Assembly: GCA_009599575.1 (NCBI GenBank)
Contig: VWND01000095.1
Coordinates: 992,001-1,056,000, forward strand
Direction of reading: 5' to 3'
DNA length: 64,000 nt
Source of the DNA: Blumeriella jaapii
Lineage: Eukaryota; Ascomycota; Leotiomycetes; Helotiales; Drepanopezizaceae
Within the stretch, counting starts at the first letter, position 1; the number at the start of each line of letters is the position of its first letter. The notes beneath the pieces were generated by a model. That model did not search any database. It was given only the letters and a program-made list of their open reading frames with translations, and was not told the DNA's origin. Positions 34,605 to 45,071 of the stretch are shown in pieces. A program made the position numbers and the translations under genes.

Positions 34605-34741
34605 GGCCTAGTGGGTAAGTTAGAGACCTCGATTTACGCAGGGATGTAACGCTAACCATTTACAGCCTAATGGTTAAGGCGCCAGATCCCGGCTTCGGAT
34701 GGATCCTCTGGAGATTGGGAGTTCGAGTCTTCCCTGGGTCG
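34605..34741 (+). tRNA. tRNA-Arg-like gene (anticodon read as CCG) with two apparent introns
   Basis: Read as two segments, 34605-34614 and 34666-34741, and removing a further 13 nt from the anticodon loop (34693-34705), the sequence folds into a 73-nt cloverleaf. Acceptor strands GGCCTAG (34605-34611) and CTGGGTC (34734-34740) pair 7 of 7 with two G-U pairs. The D arm is GCCTAATGGTTAAGGC, the anticodon stem CCAGA/TCTGG, the variable loop AGATT and the T arm GGGAG-TTCGAGT-CTTCC. A T9 Pol III terminator follows at 34743-34751. The interruption 34615-34665 (51 nt) starts GTAAGT, has GCTAAC at 34651-34656 and ends TTTACAG, like the protein-gene introns here. Position 33 is C instead of the near-universal U, so it may be a pseudogene. 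If the first segment is a chance match, the 5' end is simply missing. Confidence 0.6.
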
Positions 34742-34920
34742 GTTTTTTTTTGCTCCCTAAATGGGATAGATCAAATGTACCGGCTTATTGAGCTTGGGTT
34801 TTGGGTGTCAGCTCACCCCATCAAGCTTTGCGTTTTTGTTGTGATGCTGTCTGTAGCTGACATAAGCCAGTCAAGCAATCCTCCACATCCTTTTCAATTT
34901 TGCAAGACGAGATCAACTAG

Positions 34921-35030
34921 TAATAGTGGGCTGCCTTCCCACAAACATCCTGCGGGCACTAAAAACATCCTGCGGGCGCTAAAATATTTAAGTGCCCGCA
35001 GGATGTTTGTGGGAAGGCAGCCCACTATTA
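34921..35030. mobile_element. MITE with perfect 40-bp terminal inverted repeats
   Basis: Arms 34921-34960 and 34991-35030 are exact reverse complements over 40 bp, beginning TAATAGTGGGCTGCCTTCCC. The 30-bp spacer repeats part of the arm (ACATCCTGCGGGC). The ends fit a TA target duplication (TA|ATAGTGGG...CCCACTAT|TA), the mark of Tc1/mariner/pogo-type elements. It has no coding capacity, so it is a non-autonomous foldback/MITE copy. It lies between the tRNA-like gene and the secreted protein gene. Confidence 0.85.
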
Positions 35031-35345
35031 GATTAAGTTTTCCTTTCATTCTTTATGTGCTGCTTAGGTAGGTAAGGAAGGCCAGAGATAGGGTCGACAG
35101 AAGCTAAATACACCATCATTCTTGGGTCATCAAATCCATGCTTGGGAAAGCTCTGATGTACAGAACGTATTCATCCTACGATTCTTTCCGCGAGATCCTT
35201 CATCCTTCAATGTTGACGTCCGAAGCAGAGCAAACAGTATAAGGCGAGCTCGCAGACCCTCTAACATTCCGCTTTACCCAACTCTCCTTACCATCAACTT
35301 TCAGTGCCATCAACTTTCATTAAGATCAACCTTCCATCGTTCGAA

Positions 35346-36368
35346 ATGCGTCTTTCAATGGTTCACTTGGGCCGCCCCCCCTCCGCCCCCCTCATAGCGA
35401 TTATTACAAGCGCTCTTTTGTTCGCTAGCTCCTCTTTAGCTGGACCAAGTAACTGCACCTTTATGGGAGTTATATCATGGAACATGGCTGTGAACTTACC
35501 AGGTCCTCCTCAGGACTGGGGAAGATTGCCTTGGGATGCGCCGGGGTGCTTCTGGAAATCGACTAAATGCCGAAAATATGCCGCAATGAGTCTACTTTTC
35601 GACAACGCTTATGACAAGAAAAACACAATTATAGGCTTGCAAAACGTCAATCCTGAGGATGTGACAACGTTTAAGAAGCTTACTTTTTTTATGAAGTGGG
35701 TGTTGCAGGATATGAGAAAGATGATCCCGAAGGAATGCCTGGACATACTCCGATACTATACCGACCGACCCAAATATGTCGACCTTCTTGATGTGGACCG
35801 ATATCCACCTAAAGAGAACGGTCCTTTTCTAATGGCACTGCCTAAAATCTCACATTCGTTTACGATTGCAGCTTTTAGAGACAAGAGAAGCGGAAATGTC
35901 TTTATTGTCGCTAATACACACCTCGATCAGAATGATGATGAGAGACGCCAAAAACAGCTTGCGTTGTTTTTAGAGCAAATCCAAAACATGCAAACAAAGC
36001 ACGAAAACGCAAACGTTATTTTGACCGGAACTTTCGACAGCGAGATAACAGGTAAAGCCTACGGCACGCTGAAACAGAGTGGTTGGAAAGATCTTAGACA
36101 CGCATCGAGATATCCTCAGAATAATATGATCCATGGCTATACGCTTACCGATTTCCTCGGTGAAGATCAGGACCGGACTGATCAGATATGGTTACAACAT
36201 CGAGACCCTGGCTTTGATAAGGCGTTTACGTTTTATACCAAAAGCAACAAGTGGAAATCAGTGATTGTTAGTAACCATAAGTTGGTGCGTGCAGTTGTGA
36301 CGTGGAAACCCTTCGATGATGATTTCTCGACATATGATCGGTTGGAAGGCATGAATAGCAGAAACTAG
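35346..36368 (+). CDS. Secreted endonuclease/exonuclease/phosphatase-fold protein, probably inactive
   Basis: This is a single-exon gene of 340 aa. The start at 35346 gives MRLSMVHLGRPPSAPLIAII and a hydrophobic stretch ending SSSLAG, a signal peptide with likely cleavage after Ala32. The rest follows the EEP (DNase I-like) fold: GVISWNMAVN near 41-50, NTIIGLQNVN near 93-102, VFIVANTHLDQ near 185-195, NVILTGTFDSEITGKAYGTL near 223-242 and VIVSNHKLVRAVV near 306-318. In active members these blocks read QEV, NTHxD, GDFN and SDHxPV. Here the metal-binding Glu is Asn100, GDFN has become GTFD and SDH has become SNH. The fold seems kept and the chemistry lost. It sits among a tRNA-like gene and a MITE and is AT-richer than its neighbours, an accessory-gene context. 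Confidence 0.75.
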   Translation: MRLSMVHLGRPPSAPLIAIITSALLFASSSLAGPSNCTFMGVISWNMAVNLPGPPQDWGRLPWDAPGCFWKSTKCRKYAAMSLLFDNAYDKKNTIIGLQNVNPEDVTTFKKLTFFMKWVLQDMRKMIPKECLDILRYYTDRPKYVDLLDVDRYPPKENGPFLMALPKISHSFTIAAFRDKRSGNVFIVANTHLDQNDDERRQKQLALFLEQIQNMQTKHENANVILTGTFDSEITGKAYGTLKQSGWKDLRHASRYPQNNMIHGYTLTDFLGEDQDRTDQIWLQHRDPGFDKAFTFYTKSNKWKSVIVSNHKLVRAVVTWKPFDDDFSTYDRLEGMNSRN

Positions 36369-37510
36369 AATAGTATTGGATGGCATAGCGATTACACTGA
36401 ACTGTACTGAACGGAACAATATATATTTTATTATACTCTATTGATTTACCGCACTCCACGTACTTAATGATTTGAAGGTCCATTGGTAAAGAAGATTGTA
36501 ACTGGCCAGAGCTACGTTGATACGGTAGCCACGCAATAGCTACGTAGATGCACTAGGTATCTCTGCTTTTCGTATGATACATACACCTACAGTACCTTGT
36601 CCATTCTGTGGTAGCATTCAGGGATGTTTAACGAGTGTGGTTCACGCACTTATCGCATGACTCCGAGTTGATCACTCGGAAACTCGGGGCCCTTCTTTCA
36701 CGGACCTTTAGAAAGACAAGGAGCTGAACAGCTGGCGGATGAGGTCTTTCTGCCAAGAAATGCCCCTTCAGCAATTTCTCCGAGTCGAGGATGCAATCCC
36801 GTCCATCTTTTCGAGCGTGACCCAACCGCTTTATGACACCAGGCGCCATCGAAGGAGGGCTATCGCCTCTCCCTCAGGGAACCAGAACAGTTCAACATCT
36901 GCTTAGCATCCCGGGCCCTAACTTTGCTATAGAACTGAGCTCTTTGCCTACCAGGAGTCCCTCACAGTGTGCGTTCCACCTCAAGCTAGACGTCGGGATG
37001 TGTTCTCCAGCTTCCGGGATATCGATAAACCCTTCGATCTACACAGTAAGGAGAGTTGTGTTCCAATCCGATTCAGGCGAGTGTTGAAATGGTGCAAAAA
37101 CATGTGAATTTTGATGTACATACAGTACCTTAAGCGGAGCTAAAGATAAAGATACTTCTCACTCAACATTGACACTTCAAACTTTCTAGACGACTTCTAC
37201 CAGACTCACGAGGCTGTTCACAATCCGAAGGAATATCATTTTGCCGCCCGTCAGACGTCGACGTCACGAGACTGCAGCGCTCCGGAAAGCCATCTCAACG
37301 ACGCTGAAGCTCGTTCCAGCAAGAAGAGAAAAACTACTGGCACGTTGATGGCCTCCCAACCCAACTGTACAAAATCCCCTGGAAACTTGCCAGTCATAAG
37401 AGAAGATACTCGTGAGACACAAGCAGCAAGAAGATGAACCAAACATATAAATCCAGCGATAAGTTCAGCTGCTAGGCTAGATTCTTGACAGACATGAAAA
37501 CGCTGGTTTA
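36369..37510. other. Intergenic, no gene supported
   Basis: Starts AT-rich behind the secreted protein gene, with an ACTGTACTGAACGGAAC palindromic scrap near 36403. Small frames at 36628-37087 have no motif. The 3' end of the proline-rich gene may extend into 37200-37500 if its GTAAGT site at the last codon is a real donor. Confidence 0.4.
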
Positions 37511-38805
37511 CTAATAATTGCCACTTACTTGAGGCCTGGGCTTGCTCGACAGAGGTATCGGTGGCGGTACAGGCTCCTTCCCCATTCCAGCTCCCATCAA
37601 CTCTTTTCTTTTCGCCGGAGGAGGCGGTGGCTTCTTTTTGCCTAAGACCCCTCCCTCTTGTCCACCAGGTGAGCTCAGAGTATTGTCCTTCATCTCCACC
37701 TGAGAGCTTGCAGGTTCTGGGGCATGCGAGGAAGAAGCTCCGTACGCCCCAATCTTATCGGAAACCCCGTATTTTGTGTTCAGTTTATTCGCAGACTGCC
37801 ATCCCGACTTCACTTGCTCTCCGTGCCGCTCCCGAAAGTTGTTCGCTGTACTTGCTGCCGTTCTGGCATCGCTTAAAGACACCGATGAGGGATTGTTCCG
37901 GAACGAAGAGGCAGTCTTTAAAGCAGCTTGCTTCTGGGCAAACGTAGTGCCCTCGCTCGAGGCATCTGATTTTGGAGATGATGAGGATGACATGCGGGAG
38001 AAGCGGGATTGCAGTTCATTGAGCTGCGAGTTGCTGGCAGGAGCGGGGCTCGGCGCTGGGCTTCGGGAAGGTGATTGCGACGGTGGGGGAGGTAGTGGTG
38101 TCTTTGCTCTTCCTCCGCCAATGCCAAATCCAGGAATTGATACACCGGCAGAACCTAGTCTGTCCAGGGCACCTTGGTTGAGGATACCCCGATGAGCATC
38201 CGGCTCCGGGGCATTGACAGTCGCAGTATGTAGTGGTGGCGGAGGAGAAGAAGGACTTGAGACTGTGTTCGAATTCTGTCTAGGTGGGAGTCGGGGCGGA
38301 AGCCCCGGAGGTTTGGGTCTCTCTGCTGGCGCAGAGACAGAGTCCTGCCATCTGCTCCATCTTTGCGCCCTGGAGGAGGCGGTAGATGTGCAGTTGACAG
38401 ACCGGTAGTATTCGCTCGATATGGCAGTGGAGGACTTCGAGGCTTCGCGGCTTCTTCTGCCTCTCGCGCCGCTTCCTCCTCCTCTTCTCGTTGCTTTGCC
38501 GCTATCGCCTCCTTTGACAATGGAGCGCCCAATCCGCGCGTATCCGGGGTTATTTGGTTCGGCAGAGCTGCACCGCCGTGATAGTTGACATTCTTGGGTG
38601 GAGGTCCAAATGCCGACGGGTCCTTCAGCGTGTGCAATGGTCGTGAAGTATGTTCGTCTCTGTCCTCCCCAGGTTTCTTTTCCTTTCCCATCAACTTGCT
38701 GATTTGATTGATGCCCTTGAAATCTCCTCGCCATGACTCGCCGGACTTTCCATCCTTGCCTTTCGGATGCCATCCGTTCTTCGAGATAGCCTTGAAGTCC
38801 GGCAT
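37511..38805 (-). CDS. Proline-rich, SH3-ligand-like fungal protein
   Basis: Two exons, 38403-38805 and 37511-38322, give about 404 aa from MPDFKAISKNGWHPKGKDGK. Features in order: a basic N-terminus with GDFKGINQISKLMGKEKKPG; a charged coil (EEEEEAAREAEEAAK); long polyproline runs including PKPPGLPPRLPPRQ and PLPPPPSQSPSRS; a folded-looking block FRERHGEQVKSGWQSANKLN followed by TKYGVSDKIGAYG; and a final KKKPPPPPAKRK run. Such PPLPPR-type motifs bind SH3 domains of actin-patch proteins, and the overall plan resembles yeast Aim3-type proteins; this link is tentative. The intron (GTCTGT donor, acceptor at 38323 or 38326) is inferred because the frame must change between PYRANTT and ERPKPPGL. 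A GTAAGT lies at the last codons, so a further 3' exon is possible. Confidence 0.7.
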
Positions 38806-40136
38806 AGTCAGTATGGCCGTGAATTGTAGATGGTGCAATCACCTTGACATAGTGTGGAGGTCTAGTGGTTGTAGTGGGGCATTCCGATCAGGGTGTGTGT
38901 AGTAGAGTTGGACATCAATTGATAAATCGCTCACCTCAACCATCCCACGCGATTTGGGTACTGCATGTTTTGCATTCTGCTCCAGCCAACCATGAAATGA
39001 AATTCGAATACAACGTAAACACTCTTGTACTCTGTTCAAAGCGGTGGTAGCATGCTCCCCAAAAAAAGTCTTTGATGAGGATTGCACTGTGCTTTTAATC
39101 TTGAAGAGTATCGAACTTGAAGCAATTGCGTATCGGCTGGCTTTAAAGACGCGGGAGAAGGTTTGACAACAGCATCTCAGCCTCCTCCGTCTTCGATAAA
39201 AAACCACCACTTCTCATGTCTCGAGATCTACCTACCACACCTCCATATATCTCCCTAAATCCAACATTGAGGCCAGTATTTCCGTCGCTAACCTTTGTTT
39301 CCACATTGATAGAGACGTACTCGAGAGATCGATGTCCCAACAGACAAATTGCGAAGGTCCATCCATGTAAGAAGGGGGATAGTTCCGCACTCAAAGGTCG
39401 TTGGAGAGATGCTCTGGTCTAGTACACACACAGGTGTATCCAGCTCAAGACCAGCAGCGGGAGGAGTGCTGGCCGAGCGAGGCAAAAGACAATCCTTTGG
39501 GGAGGGGGAGGGGGAGGGAAAGGGAGGGAGAAGGGAAAAACACCTATGTGTGGAGGTGAAAAATCGGCGATATGAAGCCTGGCAGGCGGGTGAAGTTTGG
39601 CTCAGGGCTTGGGATGATGAAAGACCGGGGGACTCGGTTTGGAAGCATCATGCCATTATCCGAGAGCTGCTGTGTGGCATGGCGTTGCGTTGTGTTGCGT
39701 TGCGTTGCGTTTCAAGCACAGATATTGATCATGCTGTACTGTTCTACTGTACAGAATATACACCATGTCTGAAGAGACCAAATTGAGGCTCTGTGGCTTT
39801 GTGTGGCTTTGTGTGGCTTTGTGTGGCGGCTGAGTCAGCTGTGGCGGCCGTGGCGGCTGTGGCTGAATCTGCAACTCAGCCCCGACGTAGAACCTCTTTT
39901 CCCGGTCTGGCGTCAACGCCAACGCCCACGCCGCAACGCCAAGGCATCACCGCTGGTCAATCGCATTCCATGCGGCTTACGAGGATGCTCGTGGCTCCTT
40001 CCCTCCTGAGTCCGCTGACTCGCCCAGACGAGAGAGTCGGCTTTGCTTCTCCCCGCTCGAGCTTCTCTCCTCTCTCCGGAGCAAGGTCTAGACACCGATC
40101 TCGACGACAACTTAGCCTTCCTCAACCAACAGTGCC
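38806..40136. other. Intergenic, simple repeats only
   Basis: Between two divergent gene starts. It holds a GGGAGG-rich tract near 39500-39535, a GCGTTGCGTTGTGTTGCGTTG run at about 39680-39712 and a GTGGCTTT tandem at about 39797-39830. No gene is supported. Confidence 0.5.
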
Positions 40137-42822
40137 ATGCTGCGATACAAGTCCAGAGTCCTCTCGGTACCCGATCGAGTGATTGCTGTCGTCGAACGGC
40201 TCTGCCAACTCCTTCTTGCCATCATCTTCGGCGCCGTGATCTACAGATATTGCTGGATTGGTACGTGCCCAGCCCCAAGGACCAGCCAGAGCTTCTGCTG
40301 ACTCCCCTCCCCTTCCTGAAGACGTCTCCGATCCCTTCAAATGCAGTGCCCTCCAGAACAAAGGAGAATGGCTCGACCCAGGCTCGAGATGGAACAGTCG
40401 GGACTTCTACAAGGTCTGGCAGCCGCCAGGATGTATGATGCACGAATACAAGAGGAAGGACTTACAAGAATGCTTCCAGACGAGGCGACTCGTTTTCATA
40501 GGAGACTCTACGACCCGGCAGATCTTCTGGGCTGTGGCGAAGAAGCTCAACAGGTGGAGGGCCGAGAGGGAGATGGAAAAAATGCTCAGTGGGGAAGAAA
40601 AGCACACCGACATTGATTTCAACACTTACAGGGTGAAGCTCCAGTTCGTCTGGGACCCGTGGCTAAACTCAACCAGATTGATGGACGAGCTGAAGGCATT
40701 CAAGGCGTACCCCGTGGAGCCTGACAGCCCTGGCGAGAGTGCTGCTGCTGCTGCTGAGAGTGCTGGGCTGCTCTTGCTTGGCACCCCAGGACTTTGGTAT
40801 GCTAGACATGGCCAGGAGAACTACTTCAAGGAGTTTAAGAGTTCCATTGATGCTGTCATCCCGTACATGGACCATCTTTCGGAGAATGACACCGCCCTGA
40901 CGGTCCCAATGACCTTCGCTTCTCGACAACAGTCGCCTAATCTACTTCTGATGGCACCTATCCAGGTGCCCCGATATGAAGCTTTGTCGCCCTCGAGAGT
41001 AGAAACGATGACCCCAGAGAAGATAGACCTCATGAACGACTACATTCGGCAAGCTTCCGCTCGCTCCACAGCCGATGTCATGTGGAGTTATACGTTAATG
41101 ACTTGGAATGGCAAGGCCCAATATGAGGAGAGTGGGCTTCACGTAATCGAAAATGTCGCTATAGCAAAGGCTGACGTTCTCCTTAATTTACGTTGCAATG
41201 CGAACGCTGCTCAGAGAGGCTACCCCTTCGATCGAACATGCTGTAGTAACTATACACAGCCAGGGAGGACTCAGTGGGTCATGATACTGACTGGAATGCT
41301 GGTGTTTCCTGCTATCTTGGTCGCTCGCCGCCGGCACATGGCGCAAGTTGCACATTACCTTCCTCGCCCCGAGGTTTTGAGTGCTCTCGTGGTTTTTGCT
41401 CTGACTCTGTGCTACTGCTTCTACACAGATCGAACGCAGATCTTCTTAAAGGCTCACAAGAGGTTTCAGCACAGCCAATTTCTCGCTGCCTGCTTGGCTG
41501 TGATGGCTGCAAGTGTATTGTCTATTAAAAAGAATAAGCAGGCCGCTCATGGCCAGAGAACTACCAATTTCGATTTTTGTGCCGCGATCAGACCGATGAG
41601 TGGAAGGGATGGATGCAAGTCATTGTCCTGATCTACCATTACACTCACGGGTCGCAACATCTCGGAATCTACCAAATTATTCGACTGCTCATTGCGGCTT
41701 ACCTCTTCATGACGGGTTTTGGCCACACGTTATTTTTCTTGAGGCATGAAGAATACTCCTTCAAACGAGTTGCCGCCGTTCTGGTCAGGCTCAATCTGTT
41801 GAGTTGTGTATTACCTTACATGATGCGCACTGACTACCTCTTCTACTATTTTGCCCCTCTTACAAGTTTCTGGTTTCTCGTCGTTTACTTGACGCTCAAA
41901 GTCGCACATCATAAAAATGTCCATCAACTTCCTACTTGGAAAGATACTCATTTCAGCTACCTTAACGACCGCTTTCATCATGATACCCGGAATTCTGGAG
42001 TTGCTTGCTACAGTTCTGAAGTATACCTGTGCTATTTCCGGTGACATTTCCGAATGGCGGTTTCGCGCCTCTCTCGACATGTTCATCGTATACATCGGCA
42101 TGCTCATCGCTGCTTACTCTCTCCAATCCTCCCGCATCAAATCCGGTGCCGTTGCTCCGACATCCACGATCGACTCTCTGATCCAAGTCACCATCAAATA
42201 CCGACTCTACTTCAAGGCTCCTGTGATTGCCGCTGCTGTTGGTATCCCTTGTGGACTCTGGGCCCTCCTCCAACGATCACACGACAAAGAGGACTACAAC
42301 TGGTGGCAGCCCGGCGTGTCATTTATCCCAATTATCTGTTTCGTTATACTTCGCAACTCGCTAGCCGTCTTCCGCAACTACCACTTCTCCCTCTTTGCAT
42401 GGCTCGGTCGCTTCTCGCTCGAGACTTACGTTCTGCAATACCATATCTGGCTTGCTGGCGATTCTAAAGGTCTGCTCCGGCTAGGCATATGGGACCCTCG
42501 TGTTGAGGCCGTGCTTCTAACCATAGTGTTCTTCTGGATCAGTTGGCGAACGGCTGAAGCTACGCAGACTTTGACGAGATGGATTGTTGGCAGCGGTGCG
42601 GAGACTCCGAGCTTAACAAGCAAGTACAGCAATGACGACGTGGGAAAAAACTCGCCGTACCTGTTACCCAAAGTCAAACGTGAAGACGAATCCTTTTTAT
42701 TCGCTTTACCCGCGGCTGGTAGTAGATCTGAGAGGATGCTGGGCAAGCTCGGGCAGAGCTTGAGGCTGAGACTTGGCTTAATTGTATTTGTCATGTGGGT
42801 TGCGAACATCACATATCGGTGA
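40137..42822 (+). CDS. CAS1-type O-acetyltransferase with two apparent frameshifts
   Basis: The family (fungal Cas1p, human CASD1) O-acetylates glycans in the Golgi: a lumenal GDSL/PC-esterase-like part followed by a multi-pass acyltransferase. Exon 1 is 40137-40260 (MLRYKSRVLSVPDRVIAVVE plus a TM helix), and the second starts at 40322. FIGDSTTRQIFWAVAKKLNR carries the Ser motif. The membrane half has RDQTDEWKGWMQVIVLIYHY and LFAWLGRFSLETYVLQYHIW. The frame breaks twice. One T seems missing from T5 at 41574-41578, where restoring it reads NFDFLCRDQTDEWKG. One A seems extra in A5 at 41913-41917, before the conserved NFLLGKILISA. The first break could instead be a weak 44-nt intron; the second cannot. 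Either the gene is freshly broken or the assembly has homopolymer errors. Full length would be about 874 aa. Confidence 0.85.
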
Positions 42823-43224
42823 CCTTAGCATAATGCCAGTGTTGTATCAGTAAGGCTCAGCCAACAATATAATTGAATGGCAAGAGATGCCTACAACGAT
42901 TTATCAGTTTTACAATCGTGCATGTGTTTGTTTGCTGTGGCCCTTTCCTTTTCTTTTGACTCTTGTCCAGTATCTTTTGATTCCAACCAAAAAATACTCT
43001 CCGCTGTCTAGGAGAAAACGTAGGTGGATTCGACAAAATGACCATGTCGGTTAGGGTATAGTACGGCAGCAAGATAAAAACTTTCAATGCTGAGTGAGAG
43101 CTACGAGGTGTCCGACGCTGGCTGCGAGGTATTTGGTCAGTAGAATACTGGGTAGGTACAGTAGGTCTGTACGTGATCGGAAAAGAGCCAGGGTTTTGGG
43201 GTGTTTGGGTGCGTGAATCCGGAC

Positions 43225-43258
<34 letters not shown>

Positions 43259-44216
43259 CTTAGGTACCTTCTTCAATATGTCTACACATGTGCTATCAGA
43301 CTGTGGGATACTTCAGTTTGTAATCCTGGGGGTGGAAGTGGAAATGGAAGGGGAAGGGGAAAACTTTTTGTTTGATGTGATTTGATCTTGTTTGATATCG
43401 TTTTGTGTGCACTCTTAGGGCCATCTAAATGGATATATATAGGCTAGGCTCTTGTTCCTCTGTTGGGGTTTGCGACGGTTTTTTTTTTCATCGCATACTA
43501 TGGTTTGGCTTCTGGACGTGAAATTAAATCGTGAGATATCTGAGTAGGGGCGGCCCCGTAGGTAGCCTTAAACAAGGTGGGTAGGTAGGCTTGATCCTGA
43601 GGAGGTCAAGTTGGCTACGCTGGGAGTCAACGGCTGAAATAATCGGTAGGTTAGTAATCAGAGGCAGAAGCTAGGCTAGTATCGAAAAATATAACTGTTG
43701 GAATTCATTGCTTGTATATACTTGTACGTCGCATACAGTCTTGGCGGTCATTGATTATTAGGTGGTCCCTTACTTTCTACGTGAGTTTCTAATGGGATTG
43801 GAAAGTATCTGGAAGAAATTGTGAACGGTGCTTAAATGGGGCGTATTTCAAGCGAATGTTTTTGTTTTGCTTGGGACTGGAGCACACAACAACAAATGTA
43901 ATTCTTGCAGACGTACTCGGTTTACGTTTAGCTGATATGTACTGTCGTTACAGGGTTTGTTATATTGTCTGACGCATTTTTGTCAATTTCCCTGTTGCGA
44001 ACATTCCAAAGCCCACCCATTCTAAGAAATCTAGAATTGGTTTAATGCTTAATTCGTAGGTGTTTGGAGCCAAAGTAGACTTCACTACCTACGTGACTCT
44101 GGCATTTTCCACTGCCTTCTTTCAATCTAGCTAGGCTTGTTCTCTTATTCTCGAGCCAAATATATAAAGTCGACCAAGAACGCCAACAAGGAAGACATCT
44201 ACAGAGGAAAAACACC
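42823..44216. other. 1.4 kb without a supported gene
   Basis: AT-rich spacer before the BTB array. It contains a (GCTT)n microsatellite at about 43226-43260 and GGTAGGTAGG scraps near 43560-43590. A TATATAAA at 44160-44167 lies 50 bp upstream of the first BTB copy. Confidence 0.5.
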
Positions 44217-45071
44217 ATGAGCGCAACTAGCAATCCGGTAAAGCGGCCCTCTTTCCAGGAAATGTTGAAGTAGGATTTCTGATGACTGCTGCCTCAGCCA
44301 TGCGACCCGCTGACACGAACTTACTACAGCATGATCTCCGATGACCAGATCGATGTCTTCATTGGTACGGACAAGCATTATTCTGTTCCAAAGGAATTGC
44401 TTTGTTATGACTCTCCCTTCTTCAAATGAGCCTCCGACGCCAAACCCACGGAAGAGAAAATCATGATGCTTGAATTCCCGGAGAGCGATGGCGAGGACTT
44501 CGAAGTCCTAATGGAATACATGCAGAGCGGCTCCTTCTTAGGAAATCTTACGGGGTAAATTATAAAAGCGACAACCCCACCAATCTATACTGTAATGCAG
44601 AGGCTGCTGATGTCCGATGGACCGGGGAGTCTCGTTGGAAGTTTGGCGATCCAACGCTGCATGAAGTTCGTCCGGTTTATCGGCAGAATCGAAGTTGGAC
44701 AGGCATGTGAGATTGTATGCAAGCCACTAAAGAGAGCTCTAATCAAGAGCAATCGTGCGAGGAATCATGCTCACCTAAAGGCCGGCCTATGCTATATCAG
44801 TTACGCTGATATCCAGCTCGTTTTCCATGTTTCTCCCGCTGGTAATCCATCGAGGGCTTTGGTGACACGAGTCGCTATAAGTCGACAGGGTATCACGCAC
44901 AAGTTCTTCGGAAAACTGGAGACTCAAACCCACGAATTCGCTCTCTAGTTGCTCCGGCAGAATCGAAAATTCTTTTCTCGGCGCTTCTTATGGTTCGACG
45001 ACTTCGAGGGCGAGAAGAAAAACTCGGGGGAAGAGCCAATGAATGAGAATGATTTTGAAGATCCTGTTTAA
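44217..45071 (+). pseudogene. BTB/POZ-domain gene, copy 1, disrupted
   Basis: This is the first of four related plus-strand genes. Exon 1 is 44217-44269 (MSATSNPVKRPSFQEMLK-like), with an intron to 44329 in the same place as in copies 2 and 3. Exon 2 reads MISDDQIDVFIGTDKHYSVP and KELLCYDSPFFK, then hits TGA at 44427-44429. Reading on in frame gives EEKIMMLEFPESDGEDFEVL, a good BTB match, then TAA near 44558. The C-terminal half is recognisable in another frame (CMKFVRFIGRIEVGQACEIV; HKFFGKLETQTHEFAL), with a TAG at 44946-44948 followed by a further homologous tail to 45071. The 5' signals look intact, so a short BTB fragment could still be expressed, but a full protein cannot be made. Confidence 0.75.

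Noticed and set aside
38358..38403. Frameshift in the proline-rich gene
   Set aside because: An intron from 38402 to 38323 or 38326 restores the frame with GT and AG ends, so no lesion is needed.
41524..41570. 44-nt intron explaining the first CAS1 frame break
   Set aside because: Donor GTGTAT is weak, no branch point fits, and adding one T gives a better NFDFLCRDQTDEW junction; kept only as an alternative.
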